Shown in pieces: positions 1-6,567 of a stretch of DNA of 64,000 nucleotides. The notes below the pieces were generated by a model, which was given only the letters and a program-made list of their open reading frames with translations, ran no database searches and was not told the DNA's origin. Positions within the stretch are counted from its first letter, which is position 1; every line of letters starts with the position of its first letter. Both the position numbers and the translations under genes were made by a program. The stretch is from Haliscomenobacter sp040403615 (GTDB lineage: Bacteria; Bacteroidota; Bacteroidia; Chitinophagales; Saprospiraceae): positions 1 through 64,000 of the forward strand of contig NZ_JBBAKG010000003.1 of the NCBI RefSeq assembly GCF_040403615.1. Reading direction: 5' to 3'.

Positions 1-100
1 GATTCAACGCAAGATTGCACGATTACGCGAACTCAGTCCATTGTGGGACATGTATCAAGATGGAATTGATCTGGACACCATTGAGTGGGCTAGTCATTGA
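1..100 (+). CDS. 3' end of a small phage protein (partial)
   Basis: The open frame runs from base 2 to the TGA at 98-100 and encodes the last 32 residues of a protein whose start lies outside the window. The visible tail has a basic stretch (RKIARLREL) followed by LWDMYQDGIDLDTIEW. I recall similar C-termini in small uncharacterised proteins of marine T4-like phages, but no function can be given. It sits just upstream of a chain of overlapping small genes on the same strand. Confidence 0.6.
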   Translation, partial: IQRKIARLRELSPLWDMYQDGIDLDTIEWASH

Positions 101-123
101 TTGATAATCAAAAGGAAAAAATT

Positions 124-321
124 ATGTTAAAAGATAGAAGAGTATTATTAGAACACGATCTTAAAATTGCACATGACCAGGCCGCACATACGTATTTAGA
201 TATTGTGACAAACAATGGCAACGTTCACAGTGAAGAATACCAACAGATGCGAGATCGTGTCACTAAATTAGAATTTGATCTCAATATGGTGAATAAATTA
301 ATTCACAAAGGCCATGAATAA
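124..321 (+). CDS. Small charged helical protein, unknown function
   Basis: A 65-residue protein rich in charged residues with heptad-like leucine/valine spacing (VLLEHDLKIAHD, VTKLEFDLNMVNKL), so it is probably helical or coiled-coil. I chose the ATG at 124 because AAAGGA at 111-116 gives good Shine-Dalgarno spacing; an upstream in-frame TTG at 97 would add nine residues and overlap the previous stop. Its TAA shares one base with the glyA start (TAATG), so the two are probably translationally coupled. Function unknown. Confidence 0.65.
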   Translation: MLKDRRVLLEHDLKIAHDQAAHTYLDIVTNNGNVHSEEYQQMRDRVTKLEFDLNMVNKLIHKGHE

Positions 322-1472
322 TGTTAGACCCGAGAATACACACAGCCTTGCTGAATGAAGGCCTTAGACAAGCAAATACTATTGAACTTATTGCCAGTGA
401 AAACTATACCAGCCAAGCAGTAATGGACTTGTGCGGCAGTATCCTGACCAACAAATATGCAGAAGGTCTTCCTGGTAAACGTTATTACAATGGTTGTGAG
501 CATGTGGATGATATTGAACGCACGGCCATTGAGTATGCCACTCGACTGTTTGGTTGTGGGCATGCCAATGTGCAACCGCATTCGGGTGCCAATGCCAACC
601 TGGCAGTATTCAAGGCATTCCTAAAGCCCAGCGATTGTATCGTGGGCATGGATCTAGCATCAGGTGGACATTTGAGTCACGGTGCCAAAGTCAATGCTAG
701 TGGTGCTTGGTTTGAATCACACTCATACGGTGTTAATGCTCGAGGCCTGATTGATTATGATGCTGTGGCTGAATTTGTTGAGTTCATCAAACCCCAAATG
801 GTCATTGCCGGTGCCAGTAGTTACAGTCAAGTGATTGACTGGGCACGATTCCGTGAGATTGCAGACAGCGTAGGAGCCATCTTGTTGGCTGACGTTGCTC
901 ACTATTCAGGCCTAATTGCAGGCGGAGAATACCCAAGTCCATTCCCCCATGCCCATGTTGTGACCACAACCACACACAAAGGCCTGCGTGGGCCCAGAGG
1001 CGGCTTGATCCTATGGGATGATCCAGACCATAGCAAAAAGATCAACTCGGCTGTGTTTCCCGGCACTCAAGGTGGCCCACTCATGCACATCATTGCCGGC
1101 AAGGCACAGTGTTTCTATGAAGCACTACAACCTGAATTTAAACTGTATGCCAAGCGAGTCCGTATCAACGCACATGCTATGGCACAGGCATTCATAGATG
1201 CAGGAGTTGATGTGGTCAGTGGCGGAACACAGTGTCATATGTTCACTGTGGACTTACGCAAAGAAAAACTAAGCGGTCGCGAGTATGCTGATCTACTTGA
1301 GGCAAATGGTATCACTGTTAACAAGAATGGTGTGCCAGGCGAAACACGTAGTTTTACCGAAACATCAGGTGTGCGAGTTGGTGTTGCAGCCGAAACTACC
1401 CGTGGTCATGATGAAGCATGGTTCAAACAATTAGCCACAAAGATGATTGCAATTTTACAAGATGGAAATTAG
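321..1472 (+). CDS. glyA: Serine hydroxymethyltransferase
   Basis: PLP enzyme that interconverts serine plus tetrahydrofolate with glycine plus 5,10-methylene-tetrahydrofolate in the cytosol. The N-terminal signature ELIASENYTS, the block KYAEGLPGKRYYNGCEHVD, the cofactor segment LADVAHYSGLIAGG and the PLP lysine in TTTTHKGLRGPRGG (Lys220) are all present. At 383 residues it is shorter than typical bacterial GlyA (about 415-430 aa); the loss is spread over the termini and loops and the active-site blocks are intact. It lies about 3 kb from thyX in the same direction. Methylene-THF is the carbon donor for ThyX, so a role in phage dTMP supply is likely. A host-acquired auxiliary metabolic gene is the simplest origin. 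Confidence 0.93.
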   Translation: MLDPRIHTALLNEGLRQANTIELIASENYTSQAVMDLCGSILTNKYAEGLPGKRYYNGCEHVDDIERTAIEYATRLFGCGHANVQPHSGANANLAVFKAFLKPSDCIVGMDLASGGHLSHGAKVNASGAWFESHSYGVNARGLIDYDAVAEFVEFIKPQMVIAGASSYSQVIDWARFREIADSVGAILLADVAHYSGLIAGGEYPSPFPHAHVVTTTTHKGLRGPRGGLILWDDPDHSKKINSAVFPGTQGGPLMHIIAGKAQCFYEALQPEFKLYAKRVRINAHAMAQAFIDAGVDVVSGGTQCHMFTVDLRKEKLSGREYADLLEANGITVNKNGVPGETRSFTETSGVRVGVAAETTRGHDEAWFKQLATKMIAILQDGN

Positions 1473-1656
1473 CCGGTTTGCTTGGTGGCCCACCAAAATG
1501 ACCAGTGGTCAATCAATTTGGTTGACAAAATACATACAACATCGTATACTATATGATACATCAACAGGTAGACCACCATTGAACAGTTTGTACTTTGAGT
1601 GGACAGAAACATCCAAAGAAAAATTTTGGCGGCTTTTAAAAGAAAACAAGAAATGA
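1462..1656 (+). CDS. Small Trp-rich phage protein, unknown function
   Basis: A 64-residue protein starting inside the glyA end (11-base overlap) with FAWWPTKMTSGQSIWLTKY near the N-terminus and a basic end (LLKENKK). The pattern FAW-P-T---SGK/Q-WL--Y resembles small uncharacterised proteins I associate with T4-like marine phages. A TTG at 1447 would extend it by five residues, but the ATG at 1462 is preferred. A consensus-like sigma70 promoter lies inside the gene, so downstream genes can be expressed separately. Function unknown. Confidence 0.6.
   Translation: MEISRFAWWPTKMTSGQSIWLTKYIQHRILYDTSTGRPPLNSLYFEWTETSKEKFWRLLKENKK
1522..1550 (+). promoter_or_regulatory. Sigma70-type promoter inside the 64-aa gene
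   Basis: TTGACA at 1522-1527 (perfect -35), a 17-base spacer, then TATACT at 1545-1550 (5/6 match to -10). It would start a transcript near 1557 covering the small-gene chain from 1653 onward. It matches host vegetative sigma factor use, as expected for early phage genes. Experimental support is lacking. Confidence 0.65.
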
Positions 1657-1880
1657 ATCAACGCATCAAAGAACTTGCACTCACATGCGGCGGCTGGAAT
1701 CAAGTGTACGGCGATCAAAAATTTATGACCAAAGAAACATTTAATGTTGAAAAGTTCGCAGAGTTGATTGTCAAGGACTGTGCTCACATGGCAGAATCTT
1801 TCCATCATCATCAATACGATTTTACAGGTAATTTAGAATTACACGAATGTATAAAAGAACATTTCGGAGTTGAACCATGA
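1653..1880 (+). CDS. Small phage protein with KFAELIVKDC motif
   Basis: A 75-residue protein, MNQRIKELALTCGG at the N-terminus, then KFAELIVKDCAHMAE and a C-terminal HFGVE. This arrangement is typical of a short phage family of unknown function. The start at 1653 overlaps the previous stop as ATGA. The open frame extends upstream to 1599, but that part overlaps the preceding gene and is unlikely to be translated. It overlaps the next gene by ATGA at 1877, which also carries a KFAHLIVEEL segment and may be a truncated relative. Confidence 0.75.
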   Translation: MNQRIKELALTCGGWNQVYGDQKFMTKETFNVEKFAELIVKDCAHMAESFHHHQYDFTGNLELHECIKEHFGVEP

Positions 1881-2017
1881 ACAACGCATTGAAAGCAATA
1901 GCAGTAGAGGCCGGCGCACCAGAGGAAGTATTGAATACCCTTTGGTTTAGCATCTTTTGTCAGAAGTTTGCACACCTGATTGTTGAAGAACTTGAGAAGG
2001 ATGTAGTTGAACAATGA
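1877..2017 (+). CDS. 46-aa protein, short relative of the preceding gene
   Basis: Starts MNNALKAIAVEAG and contains KFAHLIVEELEKDVVEQ. The KFA-LIV-EL segment matches KFAELIVKDC of the upstream neighbour, so the two probably derive from a tandem duplication. It overlaps both neighbours by four bases (ATGA), supporting translation in a coupled chain. Function unknown. Confidence 0.65.
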   Translation: MNNALKAIAVEAGAPEEVLNTLWFSIFCQKFAHLIVEELEKDVVEQ

Positions 2018-2193
2018 TCGAACTTGAAACTGCGCTGAAAAATCACAACTGGAGTTTAGACGGGTACACGACTCGACCCGGTATAGACCAACTGATCAAA
2101 GAAACTCCCGATACAGGCAAAACACTATGGGAACAATATTGTCCGTGGAGTGAGACCAATGGTGGATATATCAAATGGAGTCAACATGAATGA
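2014..2193 (+). CDS. 59-aa acidic/aromatic small protein, unknown function
   Basis: Starts MIELETALKNHNWSLDGY and ends GGYIKWSQHE. Both ends overlap neighbouring genes (ATGA at 2014; eight bases with the gene at 2186), as expected in the coupled chain. No transmembrane segment or recognised motif. Function unknown. Confidence 0.6.
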   Translation: MIELETALKNHNWSLDGYTTRPGIDQLIKETPDTGKTLWEQYCPWSETNGGYIKWSQHE

Positions 2194-2332
2194 CTTTTTG
2201 CAAGCACTAGCGCCTTTTGTCTGGGGTTTTGTACTGGGATACTTTTGGCATCCTGTATGGATCTTGTGCAAGAGGATTTATCAAGAGGCCCGACTGGCCA
2301 AACAACAATGGAGAAACCCCAATGGAAGTTGA
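2186..2332 (+). CDS. 48-aa single-span membrane protein
   Basis: MNDFLQALAPFVWGFVLGYFWHPVWILCKRIYQE: one hydrophobic, Trp/Phe-rich span (residues about 8-28) followed by a basic segment (KRIYQEARLAKQQWR), which predicts an N-out/C-in inner-membrane protein by the positive-inside rule. The ATG at 2186 lies inside the end of the previous gene. An in-frame start at 2150 is less likely because it would overlap more. Small membrane proteins of this kind are common among early phage genes; function unknown. Confidence 0.65.
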   Translation: MNDFLQALAPFVWGFVLGYFWHPVWILCKRIYQEARLAKQQWRNPNGS

Positions 2333-2531
2333 AATGATTGAGAAAACAAAAGATCGATTTGATCTAGAGCAAGAGATCTTGGAGTGCTGGAAAGTCACCA
2401 ATGACATTCAGATGTACGTTGATCAAGGTGCCGCAACAGAAGATTTCAAGGTACTGGCCGAATATTACGAGCGCAAGTTCAATCTCTTGTGGAATACATT
2501 TGAATCAATGGTTCACACAAGAAAGATGTGA
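2322..2531 (+). CDS. 69-aa conserved-type phage protein
   Basis: MEVEMIEKTKDRFDLEQEILECWKVTNDI followed by YYERKFNLLWNTFESMV. The FDLEQ-IL-CW and KF-LLWNTFE blocks recall a family seen in several T4-like phages; function unknown. GGAG at 2310-2313 is placed correctly for the ATG at 2322 (the second ATG at 2334 is an alternative). It overlaps the previous gene by 11 bases and the next by GTGA. Confidence 0.7.
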   Translation: MEVEMIEKTKDRFDLEQEILECWKVTNDIQMYVDQGAATEDFKVLAEYYERKFNLLWNTFESMVHTRKM

Positions 2532-2710
2532 GTGAGATTCAACGACGCATGACTGAACTCATGCGTCCGATAGAGCAACAGATCCTCATGTGCGATAGCC
2601 GTGAAGATCAATTGATGATGGCTTGTGCTATGTTGCAACGCACAAGAGAATTGTTCGACCTTCACATTGGTGAAGACGGACGCAAAACAATGTTTAAGGA
2701 TTTGATATAA
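2528..2710 (+). CDS. 60-aa helical protein, GTG start, unknown function
   Basis: MSEIQRRMTELMRPIEQQILMC then EDQLMMACAMLQRTRELFDLHIGEDG: methionine-rich and predicted helical. The start is GTG at 2528, overlapping the previous TGA as GTGA, and the TAA shares a base with the next ATG (TAATG at 2710). No known motif. Confidence 0.65.
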   Translation: MSEIQRRMTELMRPIEQQILMCDSREDQLMMACAMLQRTRELFDLHIGEDGRKTMFKDLI

Positions 2711-2895
2711 TGTACGCATGGATAATAAAACATCAAGATGTTATTTCTGGCTTTGTGTCAGGTATTGCATTGATGACTGCCGCAGATTACTTTGCTCGAG
2801 GCGATATGGCATATGGCAGTTTGAGCCTGTTTGTTTCAGTGGCAAACTTATTGCTTTCGGGCAAAAAAATTGGCGACAATGGGCAATCAAACTGA
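2710..2895 (+). CDS. 61-aa membrane protein, two hydrophobic segments
   Basis: Two hydrophobic stretches, VISGFVSGIALMTAADYF (about residues 11-28) and YGSLSLFVSVANLLLSG (about 35-51), joined by a short polar turn (ARGDMA), suggest a helical hairpin in the inner membrane. It is coupled upstream by TAATG and overlaps the next gene by 17 bases. Function unknown; small membrane proteins in phages include superinfection-exclusion factors and holin-like proteins, but nothing here shows such a role. Confidence 0.65.
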   Translation: MYAWIIKHQDVISGFVSGIALMTAADYFARGDMAYGSLSLFVSVANLLLSGKKIGDNGQSN

Positions 2896-3118
2896 TTACT
2901 TTAACCGTATAGGCTACCAAGCCGTATGGGACATAGGTGATCGAGTGATCGGCAAATGGAACAAGATCCCGTTTGTGGGCACAGTTGGCAACGATCGCTT
3001 GCTCAACCACCGCGATGGTCCTGAGATCACCATACACCTAGATTTACCTATCAGGTTTGACAATCGCATATATAACTTTATCATTGTCAAGCACAAGGAT
3101 ATTAAGGAGTATAAATGA
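2879..3118 (+). CDS. 79-aa beta-rich protein, unknown function
   Basis: MGNQTDYFNRIGYQAVWDIGDRVIGKWNKIPFVGTVGNDRLLN, ending in a basic tail (HKDIKEYK). The pattern DIGDRVIGKWNKIPFVGTVG looks like a small SH3-like or OB-type beta barrel (a ligand-binding turn after GDRV), but this is only a pattern impression. The start at 2879 is inside the end of the previous gene; it overlaps the next by ATGA. Function unknown. Confidence 0.65.
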   Translation: MGNQTDYFNRIGYQAVWDIGDRVIGKWNKIPFVGTVGNDRLLNHRDGPEITIHLDLPIRFDNRIYNFIIVKHKDIKEYK

Positions 3119-3330
3119 ACTCAGTCGACATGGCCACTAACTTGATCTTTAGGGCAAAAAACTTACAGGAATTCGTAGTGACTACAGAACTTCCAGATGA
3201 TTTTGCTTTCCGTGGTGTCATACCATTCGATATGCAAATTACGGGTAGTATACTAGAAGCACGGGTTTGGGCAGTGGACTTCAACGAAGCAGTTGATCGC
3301 CTAAACGAATTTCTCCAAAATGACGATTAA
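3115..3330 (+). CDS. 71-aa protein, unknown function
   Basis: MNSVDMATNLIFRAKNLQEFVVTTELPDDF, then ARVWAVDFNEAVDRLNEFLQNDD. A beta-alpha arrangement is likely, with a strongly acidic C-terminus. GGAG at about 3106-3109 serves as ribosome site, and the start overlaps the previous stop as ATGA. It closes this run of overlapping small genes; a 37-base AT-rich spacer follows. Function unknown. Confidence 0.7.
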   Translation: MNSVDMATNLIFRAKNLQEFVVTTELPDDFAFRGVIPFDMQITGSILEARVWAVDFNEAVDRLNEFLQNDD

Positions 3331-3354
3331 AATAATTTATATAGGCATTTAGAC

Positions 3355-3362
3355 ATTAAATA
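3355..3362 (+). promoter_or_regulatory. Possible late/middle promoter-like motif ATTAAATA
   Basis: In the 37-base AT-rich spacer before the 69-aa gene, ATTAAATA lies 5 bases before the ATG at 3368. It is one mismatch from the T4 late consensus TATAAATA. The gene has no evident Shine-Dalgarno site. The match may be no more than local A/T richness. Confidence 0.3.
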
Positions 3363-3367
3363 TCTAT

Positions 3368-3577
3368 ATGGAAAACGCACAACTTACCATTGCCGATTTG
3401 GCAAGTCTCAAACAAATCATTGATGCCGCATGTACTCGCGGCGCATTCCGAGCCGCAGAGATGAAATCTGTTGGTGATGTTTATGATAAACTTTCTGCCT
3501 TTCTGGACACTGTTGTAGCCCAACAGCATGCCCAAGAAGCAGAACAAGCACAACCTCAAGGAGATCAAAATGCTTAA
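3368..3577 (+). CDS. 69-aa conserved marine-phage protein (RGAFRA motif)
   Basis: MENAQLTIADLASLKQIIDAACTRGAFRAAEM, then SVGDVYDKLSAFLDTV and a Gln/Ala-rich tail. The LT--DL--LK-IID-A--RGAFRA-EM--VG-VYDKL--FL pattern is one I recognise from many T4-like cyanophages and related marine phages, where it is an uncharacterised conserved protein. No Shine-Dalgarno site precedes the ATG. It overlaps the next gene by eight bases. Confidence 0.8.
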   Translation: MENAQLTIADLASLKQIIDAACTRGAFRAAEMKSVGDVYDKLSAFLDTVVAQQHAQEAEQAQPQGDQNA

Positions 3578-4313
3578 ACATATAGGACGACACGGTGACC
3601 GCAAGGTTGCTATTCTCTACAGAGAAGTACCTGGCGAGGAGCATATGTGCCTTGTGGTATATCCAGAAACCATGCCCACACACATTCATAATAGTATCAT
3701 GGCCACATTGGAAAGTGCTCCAGGACAAGCCGCAACGAACTTGTCAGAAGTGTTGCACCGCAATTTGTTGCCTGATGGTCGTGCTCAATTAGAAGCCCTG
3801 CACCGTGAAGGCATGATTAAGAAGATTTCTACCAATCAAGTGATTGTAACTCCCAGTGCTCAAAGCAGTGTAAAATTGGATGAGATGAACAAAATCATCC
3901 GCGAAATGGAACAAGGCGGAGAAGCACTCAAACGTCTACAAGAACTTGATGCCAGCGCCGGCATGGTTGACCCTGCACAAAAGCGCAAGGCCGAAGCAGA
4001 ATACAAACGCAGAGAAGAACGCAAAGCACAAGATACAGCCACACCGTATGTGCCACCATTGACCAGCACCGACGGTGCTCTAGATGACAAAACTCTTGCA
4101 GCCAACATGTTGGCACAGGCCAAACGTATGGAAATAGAAGCCAAAGGCATGATTGCCGAAGCCGCTCGCATGAAGAAACAAGCACAAGGGTTGAATCCCA
4201 GTGTCAATGCAAAAGAATATATTACACCTGTTGCAGAATCAGTCGCCCCTACGGCACCAAAAAAAGGTCGTCCTCCTAAAGCCAAGGTAGTGACAGCCGA
4301 TGCCGTTCAGTGA
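3570..4313 (+). CDS. 247-aa conserved phage protein with AT-hook-like C-terminus
   Basis: Starts MLKHIGRHGDRKVAILYREVPGEEHM, followed by an N-terminal globular part with a conserved-looking segment VLHRNLLPDGRAQLEALHREG (about residues 71-91), a coiled-coil or helical middle (about 105-215, KRKAEAEYKRREERKAQ) and a basic C-terminus with KKGRPPKAK, which resembles an AT-hook (core GRP). I recognise the N-terminal half from T4-like marine phages, where it is uncharacterised. The start at 3570 is fixed by AAGGAGAT at 3558-3565; the open frame extends further upstream without a ribosome site. A DNA-associated role is possible but inferred only from the basic tail. Confidence 0.8.
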   Translation: MLKHIGRHGDRKVAILYREVPGEEHMCLVVYPETMPTHIHNSIMATLESAPGQAATNLSEVLHRNLLPDGRAQLEALHREGMIKKISTNQVIVTPSAQSSVKLDEMNKIIREMEQGGEALKRLQELDASAGMVDPAQKRKAEAEYKRREERKAQDTATPYVPPLTSTDGALDDKTLAANMLAQAKRMEIEAKGMIAEAARMKKQAQGLNPSVNAKEYITPVAESVAPTAPKKGRPPKAKVVTADAVQ

Positions 4314-4602
4314 TGAATTCATTCAACAGTGGGAACACATTATTGAACAAGTCAATAAAACAGAAGTCCCACTTGAGTGCATTAAAAAAGTTGTGATTAG
4401 ATTAGGTGATCGTCGTCAAAAAACGATTAATCTGGCCGCACTAAGACGACAGGGTCTTGACCTAGAAGAAGTTGAAACTATCTTGACCCGCACACTAACT
4501 GAACTTGGTGACACAGTTCGGGACATTGACTTTGTGGTCGATGTTACCGAAGTTGCCAAACTTGTTCAGCCCGAAACCGATAAACTTTTAAAAGATCTAT
4601 GA
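4300..4602 (+). CDS. 100-aa conserved marine-phage protein
   Basis: Contains PLECIKKVVIRLGDRRQKTINLAALRRQGLD and ends VTEVAKLVQPETDKLLKDL. The blocks VPLECIKKVV-RL--RRQKTINL and VQPETDKLL--L are familiar from T4-like cyanophages as an unassigned small protein. It overlaps the 247-aa gene by 14 bases and thyX by four (ATGA), placing it in the same transcription and translation unit as thymidylate synthesis. Function unknown. Confidence 0.8.
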   Translation: MPFSDEFIQQWEHIIEQVNKTEVPLECIKKVVIRLGDRRQKTINLAALRRQGLDLEEVETILTRTLTELGDTVRDIDFVVDVTEVAKLVQPETDKLLKDL

Positions 4603-5270
4603 ATGTCCGACTTGTCTCCTATTCGCAACCAACAGAAGACTTTAGAGCCCAGGGCATTGACGATGCTCAAGAACTTATCGCTTTCTGCGCACGAGTATCC
4701 AATCCCTCCAACCAGTTCAACAATGAAACCAGTGAAAAACTCATCCGATACCTTGTGCGACACCAGCACTGGAGTCCACTCGAAATGGTCAGTGCTTGCA
4801 TGGAAATTACGACAACACGAGATATTGCACGGCAAATCCTCAGACACCGAAGTTTCAGTTTCCAAGAATTCAGTCAACGATATGCTGACCCGACAACGGA
4901 TCTTGAATTCGTTACCCGCAGTGGAAGACTTCAAGACCCAAAGAATCGACAAAACAGCATAGAGCACGACGATAACTTGTTGGAGAACGAATGGTATCGT
5001 GCTCAACAGCGAGTTATCTATGCGGCAAAACGTGAGTACGAATGGGCTATCAAGAACGGTATTGCCAAGGAACAGGCTCGTGCTGTGCTACCCGAAGGAC
5101 TAATTCAAAGTCGCTTATACATGAACGGTACATTGCGATCATGGATTCACTTTATCGAACTACGTTCAGGTAATGGCACACAACTAGAACATCAAGCAGT
5201 GGCAGTTGAGTGTGCCCGGGCCATTGCCGCAATCTTCCCAATGGCCTCAGACTTGGTTGCAAAAAACTAA
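4599..5270 (+). CDS. thyX: Flavin-dependent thymidylate synthase ThyX
   Basis: Converts dUMP to dTMP using methylene-THF, FAD and NADPH. The family signature RHR-x7-S is intact as RHRSFSFQEFSQRY (Arg82-His83-Arg84). Downstream are ARAVLPEGLIQSRLYMNGTL, the substrate-binding region, and SWIHFIELR. At 223 residues it has the normal length. The start at 4599 overlaps the previous gene as ATGA. With glyA upstream it forms a phage route to dTMP that avoids the net THF oxidation of ThyA, so no phage DHFR is required. Many aquatic phages carry thyX. Confidence 0.95.
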   Translation: MNVRLVSYSQPTEDFRAQGIDDAQELIAFCARVSNPSNQFNNETSEKLIRYLVRHQHWSPLEMVSACMEITTTRDIARQILRHRSFSFQEFSQRYADPTTDLEFVTRSGRLQDPKNRQNSIEHDDNLLENEWYRAQQRVIYAAKREYEWAIKNGIAKEQARAVLPEGLIQSRLYMNGTLRSWIHFIELRSGNGTQLEHQAVAVECARAIAAIFPMASDLVAKN

Positions 5271-5285
5271 TTGCTGTGCTATACT
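5257..5285 (+). promoter_or_regulatory. Putative sigma70 promoter with -10 next to a start codon
   Basis: TTGCAA (5257-5262), 17-base spacer, TATACT (5280-5285), overlapping the thyX 3' end and the 20-base spacer behind it. The -10 is only five bases from the ATG at 5291 and no ribosome site is visible, so transcription would begin at or next to the start codon (leaderless), if the promoter is real. Confidence 0.45.
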
Positions 5286-5290
5286 TGTGT

Positions 5291-5614
5291 ATGGCAATAA
5301 CACACAATGAGCAAGTTGAGCATTGGCAACCTGAACAAGTCAAAATCATCGGCGATCGAGCCATACGTTTTCGTGACGTGTGTGTACACGAAATACGCAT
5401 GGGTGATGTAGAAGATCCGGATTTAATGGTTGCTGAACCCATATGGAAATGGCAACAATCAGATGCTGGACAATTCATAATGGAACATGCCGAAGACAAA
5501 CCTTACTGGACTCGTAGTATAGACCCACACACGTATGGGCACTTATATCGTATCGTGGCCCGACTCAGCGAACAAAACGAAACTTTTTGGAAACTTAAAT
5601 GGGGAAATAAATGA
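5291..5614 (+). CDS. 107-aa conserved-type phage protein, unknown function
   Basis: MAITHNEQVEHWQPEQVKII, then a beta-rich segment (VCVHEIRMGDVEDPD) and WKWQQSDAGQFIMEHA. The pattern of an acidic D-EDPDLMVAEPIWKWQQSD-G-F-MEHA segment followed by DPHTYGHLYRIVA recalls small phage proteins without assigned function. The open frame begins upstream at 5210, but that part overlaps thyX; the ATG at 5291 after the 20-base spacer is preferred. It overlaps the epimerase gene by four bases (ATGA) and thus links the nucleotide block to the sugar block. Confidence 0.7.
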   Translation: MAITHNEQVEHWQPEQVKIIGDRAIRFRDVCVHEIRMGDVEDPDLMVAEPIWKWQQSDAGQFIMEHAEDKPYWTRSIDPHTYGHLYRIVARLSEQNETFWKLKWGNK

Positions 5615-6567
5615 AATTTTTAGTAACTGGAGGCATGGGCCTCATTGGACACAATGTAGTCGAACGACTAGAAGCCAAGGATCACGAAGTTGTGATTGTG
5701 GACATCATGACCAACTACGGCATCATTCCACAAGACGAACTAGAGTACTTGTTGGATGAGCGTAGTAAAAAGATCCGGACACAGCACATATATCGTACTG
5801 ATATCTCCAATGCCGAAGCATTTGATCGCGTGGTAGAGAACCACAAGCCTGAAGTAATCATACACATGGCAAGTTTTCCCCGACAGAAAGTTGTCAACGC
5901 CAACCCTGCCTGGGGTGCTAGAGTCATGATGGAAGGACTGATCAACATTTGCGAGAGTGCCAAAAAACATCAAGTTGAACGTGTGGTGTACATATCTAGT
6001 AGCATGGTGTACGGAGACTTCGAAGATCAAGTACTAGAAGATGACCCATGCAACCCTATTGGTCAGTATGGAATTATGAAATTATGTGGAGAAGATCTTG
6101 TTAAAGACTATCAGCGTCGCGGCGCTTTCGATTACGCTATTATTAGGCCTAGTGCTGTATACGGCCCCTTGGACGTGGAAGACCGAGTTGTGGCCAAATT
6201 TATGCTCACAGCCATGCGAGGAGGCACTCTCCGCGTTAATGGGGTATCCGAGACACTAGACTTTACCTATGTGGATGATGCCGCTGATGGTATTGTTGCG
6301 GCTGCCACCCGTATTATGAGTGCCAATAAAACATTCAACATTACCAAATCACACTCTGTTAGTTTGCTAGAAGCCGCTGAAATGATTGTGAAGATTGTGG
6401 GAAAAGGCACAATTGAAACACGTGACAAAGACGCAGACTTTCCGTCACGTGGTGCGTTAAATATTGATCGTGCAAAGACCATACTAGGGTATGATCCCCG
6501 AGTAGACGTTGAACAAGGATTCCAAAATTATTACAAGTGGTTAAGTGAATCTTCATACTGGAATTAA
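5611..6567 (+). CDS. NAD-dependent sugar epimerase/dehydratase (extended SDR)
   Basis: Rossmann motif TGGMGLIG at residues 6-13, SSSMVYGD active-site serine region, and the catalytic YxxxK as Tyr153-GIM-Lys157, followed by RPSAVYGP. At 318 residues this is a normal extended SDR acting on nucleotide-activated sugars (UDP-glucose 4-epimerase/dTDP-glucose dehydratase superfamily); the exact reaction cannot be told. GGGGAAATAA precedes the ATG, which overlaps the previous gene as ATGA, and the stop overlaps the aminotransferase start (TAATG). The epimerase-aminotransferase pairing is typical of amino-sugar synthesis for surface glycans. Confidence 0.88.
   Translation: MKFLVTGGMGLIGHNVVERLEAKDHEVVIVDIMTNYGIIPQDELEYLLDERSKKIRTQHIYRTDISNAEAFDRVVENHKPEVIIHMASFPRQKVVNANPAWGARVMMEGLINICESAKKHQVERVVYISSSMVYGDFEDQVLEDDPCNPIGQYGIMKLCGEDLVKDYQRRGAFDYAIIRPSAVYGPLDVEDRVVAKFMLTAMRGGTLRVNGVSETLDFTYVDDAADGIVAAATRIMSANKTFNITKSHSVSLLEAAEMIVKIVGKGTIETRDKDADFPSRGALNIDRAKTILGYDPRVDVEQGFQNYYKWLSESSYWN

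Noticed and set aside
2718..2912. 64-residue Cys-rich plus-strand frame (MDNKTSRCYFW)
   Set aside because: It is the shifted frame of the 61-aa membrane protein, which has the TAATG-coupled start and a sensible membrane profile.
3860..4285. 141-residue minus-strand frame opposite the 247-aa gene
   Set aside because: Antisense to a recognised phage gene, overlapping a plus-strand gene chain with ribosome sites; composition is that of a shadow.
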